Assembly (NCBI GenBank): GCA_949987705.1
Contig: OX465285.1
Coordinates: forward strand, 87,057,975 to 87,121,974
Source: Thereva unica
Lineage: Eukaryota; Arthropoda; Insecta; Diptera; Therevidae
DNA: 64,000 nucleotides
Direction of reading: 5' to 3'
In this document: positions 60,880 to 64,000 of the stretch, piece by piece
How the letters are laid out: each line of letters begins with the position of its first letter
How positions within the stretch are numbered: position 1 is the first letter of the stretch
The notes under the pieces: model-generated
The model's database searches: none
What the model saw: the letters and a program-made list of their open reading frames with translations, nothing else
Told to the model about the DNA's origin: nothing
Translations under genes and position numbers: made by a program

Positions 60880-62386
60880 CAGGGCCGGCGCTTGGTTTTT
60901 TTGCGCCCGGTGCACTAGGCCATATTATCATATGAGCTGTTCATTTCTGAACGAAGAGAAAGACAATGGATAAAGACACAAACACTCTCTGGATGGGAGA
61001 AACAATTTTCATACATTACTTTTACATGCTTACTTGAAGTATACTTGAAGTAGATTTCAAGTAACTCAATATGCATGTAAACTCGTCCTGACTTCAAGTA
61101 TACTTGAGTCAAGTAAATCACAAAAATTTGTTTGATTGACTTGAAAAACCTCATGTAAACACTACTTGAATACTTGAAATTTTGCTTGTGTATTTTTTCT
61201 TTGAAACAAGAAGAAGATAAAAACTGTAGTGAATGTATACTTTTGATGCAATATTTTTAAAGTTATTTATATTATAATTTGAAGATAGTTTCTGTTATAA
61301 TATGAAAGGTCAAGTGTCAGTTCAAGAAAATTTCAAGACATTTTGAAGTCAAGTAAATGAACCGAAAACGCAACTTGAGTTTCAAGTAAATTTCAAGTCA
61401 GGAACTCAAGTAAATCATGTAAACGTAATGATAGTTTGCGTAAAATCTAAGAGTGCACCGTAATAATTGCATAGATAGGAAGTTTCACATGGGTCAACAT
61501 CCAACCAACCAAAATCTGCTGAAAACGTCGTTTGCAGAGAGGAAGATGGGGTCGGCAGATTTTTTGAACTTCTGTATTCTTTCACTGAATTTTTGAATTA
61601 ACTTGTTGGTTTTTATCTCCCTTTTGCTAAGAAAAGAAAAGAAAAGATATGGCAGAAGCGAGGATTAAGATTAAAAGCAACAACAAGAAGCTAAAGCATT
61701 CTAACGTATCGTTTGCTGGAAAAGTTGGCTCTTGTGAAAACCTATGCGTCATCTTCATCGAATTTCGAAAGGGAATGGACGGTTACAGACAATTGGTGTT
61801 GGTTGACCCGTTTCAAACTGGCCATATGAATTTGTTAGATAGTAAAAGAACAAACCAAAAAGAGCAATTAAAGAGAAATTCTCGCCACCAGGAATGTTGT
61901 TCTCCTCATTTCGCTCATTTAATACCTACTTTTAACAATTCTAAGAACAGAATTTAAAAGTGCTGCAACAGCTCCCTGAAGTTTATATCAATCGCGGTAA
62001 ACAGCAATACACAATTCACAGGCCATGGTGCTTTTTTTTTAATTTTCAAAAAGTGCTCCGGCGTGGCATAAATAAATGAGAGCAGACGAAGGTCTCTCTT
62101 TAACTTTTTGAGTAAAATCTCAAATAACATTTCTTGAGTAAAATTTTATGAGAATCTCGAATCTCTGGTAACTTGTTTGCACGAGGAGACGGTTTTACTT
62201 CCATGAGAAAGTACAGGAAAGACATTGAATAAATTTGTGTAATTTCTTGAACCCGTCAGAATACTTATAATTTTGTTTTATTCAAAGAATAAATTTTTTT
62301 CTAAATCTTATATTCTGAAATTGCGCCCACGACAAATTGCGCCCGGAGCGAGTGCACCATTCACACCTATGAAAGCGCCGCCCTTG
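60880..62386. mobile_element. hAT element (1507 bp, non-autonomous) with 8 bp target duplication
   Basis: Ends CAGGGCCGGCGC and, inverted, CAAGGGCGGCGC. GATTGAAA flanks both sides exactly (60872-60879 and 62387-62394), the 8 bp signature of hAT insertion. Inside is a second MITE (61014-61430) and a 102-codon frame at 61649-61957 with no transposase motif that I can see. Confidence 0.88.
61014..61430. mobile_element. MITE (417 bp) nested in the hAT element
   Basis: CATTACTTTTACATGCTTAC on the left and, inverted, CATTACGTTTACATGATTTA on the right; ATA flanks both ends. The interior repeats ACTTGAAGT and TCAAGTAAAT many times in both orientations. Confidence 0.8.
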
Positions 62387-62572
62387 GATTGAAACGTAGT
62401 CAATCGGGCAATCGTAGCCTCCTCATTCTCTTTATATTCAAGGTCGACGACCGGCAAAGCTAGAGGTTAAGTTGGCACACTTTTATTACTCTTAAATCAT
62501 TTTCGGGTGAAAGTGTGCAATGTGGCCGATGTTCCCCCTTTGTAGGGCCATTTTTTTATTTTTACTTGGGAG

Positions 62573-63469
62573 ATTAGATTCAAAAGCTTAGGATAGTACG
62601 TGATCAGTATTATTTGGACCAAAATCTATCAACATTGTTTGAAACCTAGTTGTGTACCGTACACAGTCCTGTTGAAAAACATACGAGTATGACCTTCCTT
62701 CCCTATATGGCTTCAGCAAGCTCTTTAGAATACGCACATATACTTCTTTCGTAATAGTTAAGCGAGTACGGCTTATTTACCTCGAAAACAGCATTAGCAG
62801 TGCAAGTGTTCTAAGCTAAGGTATTCCGGCAGATTGAGGAATCTAGGACCAAAACCATAGATTATTGCAGACAGTATAGGATCATCAGGCCTGTGAGGAA
62901 TACATCTACGACGTCAGTATTTGTTAAACGTAATGCGTTTATCACTTGTGCCTGTCTGGACTCAAACGACATTGAAAAGGTTTGCTGAGTTTGGTCATTA
63001 CTAATCTGACAATACCGTTTGAATAAGGTGCCCCGTCGGTGTCTCCTCTGAGTCTGGGTTTGACTCTAACCACTCCCTCGTAAAGAAAACATCCTCAATT
63101 ACTGTCACGAATGGATCACCACAACAGATACTCTTTATCTATACTCTGAGATATTTAGTTAAGAACCAAATTGAAATTTGGCTTTCGGAACTACAAGCTA
63201 GTCAGTAATCAGCCGGAGGAAACTGCTCCTAGCAGTCTGGTTAATCTCTGAACTGAAATGATCGACTTGATCAATATCATGCAAACCCGATGAAGTACAA
63301 AGTAAATGACCTGATAATTGTGAAGAAAGAGTTGTTCGCTTTGGGTCATGGGTTGCTTCAATTTAGGTACTTGTAGGAGATCTTCCGGATGTCCAGCGAA
63401 TCAGCTCGATGGAGGCTGACAAGTTAGGAGAACTACTTCAAGTTGAATTACTTAACTATTAGCTAAAAG
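62573..63469. other. Unassigned stretch
   Basis: No recognised motif. It may include more of the LINE whose reverse transcriptase ends at 60824, but I could not find its blocks. Confidence 0.35.
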
Positions 63470-64000
63470 CGATCAACCACCATTTTATCGCTAAGAATTT
63501 TATTTCTTCTTCTATGATGAGTTAGCTGGCGGTCCTGTCGCTGGCTGGCGGTGACGCTACTGTCGGTGCCGCTGGGTCTCAAACTCCATTCACGATTCGT
63601 TTCCGTTCGCGGCGATTTTTGGCGACGTCTTGAGCCTCGATAACTGATAATCGTTGATTCTCTAAGTTGCCCTCGATATTCTTTAGCCAGGTTTTCTTCG
63701 GTGCCGATCGCAGAATTCTCCAGTCTGACGGTCGGACGGACGGTCTCGCCAGAGAAGTTTAGATGGCAAGCGGATATCATCCATTCGGCAAGCATGTCCA
63801 AACCACCGTAGTTGACGTTTTTGTATATCTATTTCGGTTGGTATCTGTTGATTGCATCTTTGTCCAACTATTTCGTTTCGAAGGCGATCGCGGAGTGAGA
63901 CATCGAGAATCTGCCTCAAGCATCGCATTTGGAAGATCTCGAGCTTGTTGACGTCCGGCTTGAGGAGTGCGATCCATAAATAAGAATTGGAAGGATCAAC
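63470..64000 (-). mobile_element. LINE C-terminal fragment at the right edge
   Basis: Minus strand, three frames in turn: MRCLRQILDVSLRDRLRNEI and RQLRWFGHACRMDDIRLPSK give the tail of an RTE/jockey-type reverse transcriptase; then a frame shift leads into ENLAKEYRGQLREST and the end. A related, more decayed copy is at 5640-5910. The 5' part lies beyond the window. Confidence 0.8.

Larger units (their letters stand above)
60826..62572. mobile_element. MITE of the 35.4 kb family, split by an hAT element
   Basis: The left end CCCGAATAAAAATAAAAAAT plus GACCTTACAACGGGCG matches the 35354 MITE. The right end at 62551-62572 (GGCCATTTTTTTATTTTTAC plus TTGGG) is its mirror. With the hAT at 60880-62386 taken out, the MITE would be about 240 bp. 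Confidence 0.75.

Noticed and set aside
61649..61957. hAT transposase remnant
   Set aside because: Lies inside the hAT element and begins with ATG, but I see none of the hAT motifs, so I do not assign it.

Overview
The window looks like insect nuclear DNA, most likely from a fly. It has short introns with GT/GC-AG borders, AT-rich spacers, AATAAA signals just after stop codons, and a transposon mix (Tc1, hAT, CACTA, Ty3/Gypsy, several non-LTR clades, tRNA- and 5S-derived SINEs) typical of a medium or large insect genome. I cannot name the species.

Host genes sit at the left end. A possible exon of an unidentified gene runs off the left edge (minus strand). A TBC1D15/17-type Rab-GAP (4084 to 1081, minus, three exons, 658 aa) and KRR1/dribble (4400-5440, plus, one exon, 346 aa) are divergent and share a 315 bp intergenic promoter. 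A small gene at 6403-6885 resembles the SMN-complex subunit Gemin8. From there to the right edge I see no further convincing host gene.

From 7 to 64 kb the window holds unassigned non-coding DNA peppered with repeats: broken non-LTR retrotransposons of several kinds, two copies each of a tRNA-derived and a 5S-like SINE, several MITEs with clear inverted ends, and a family of about 270 bp tandem repeats in both orientations (15.6, 28.3 and 33.0 kb). It also holds a Tc1 element whose 5' half is duplicated head to head (20.1-21.8 kb) and a decayed Ty3/Gypsy integrase region split by a MITE (35.1-36.3 kb).

The most striking item is a 6.87 kb CACTA/EnSpm-type transposon at 51760-58629. It has matching CACTGCAAACCC ends, subterminal repeat arrays, a spliced transposase gene open through three exons (841 aa, minus) and a divergent five-exon second gene (558 aa, plus) whose introns are all phase 0. 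Both genes read as intact. A 332 bp near-perfect palindrome lies inside its right end. Around it are many decayed hAT copies, and at 60.8-62.6 kb there is a nest of MITE inside hAT inside MITE beside a LINE.
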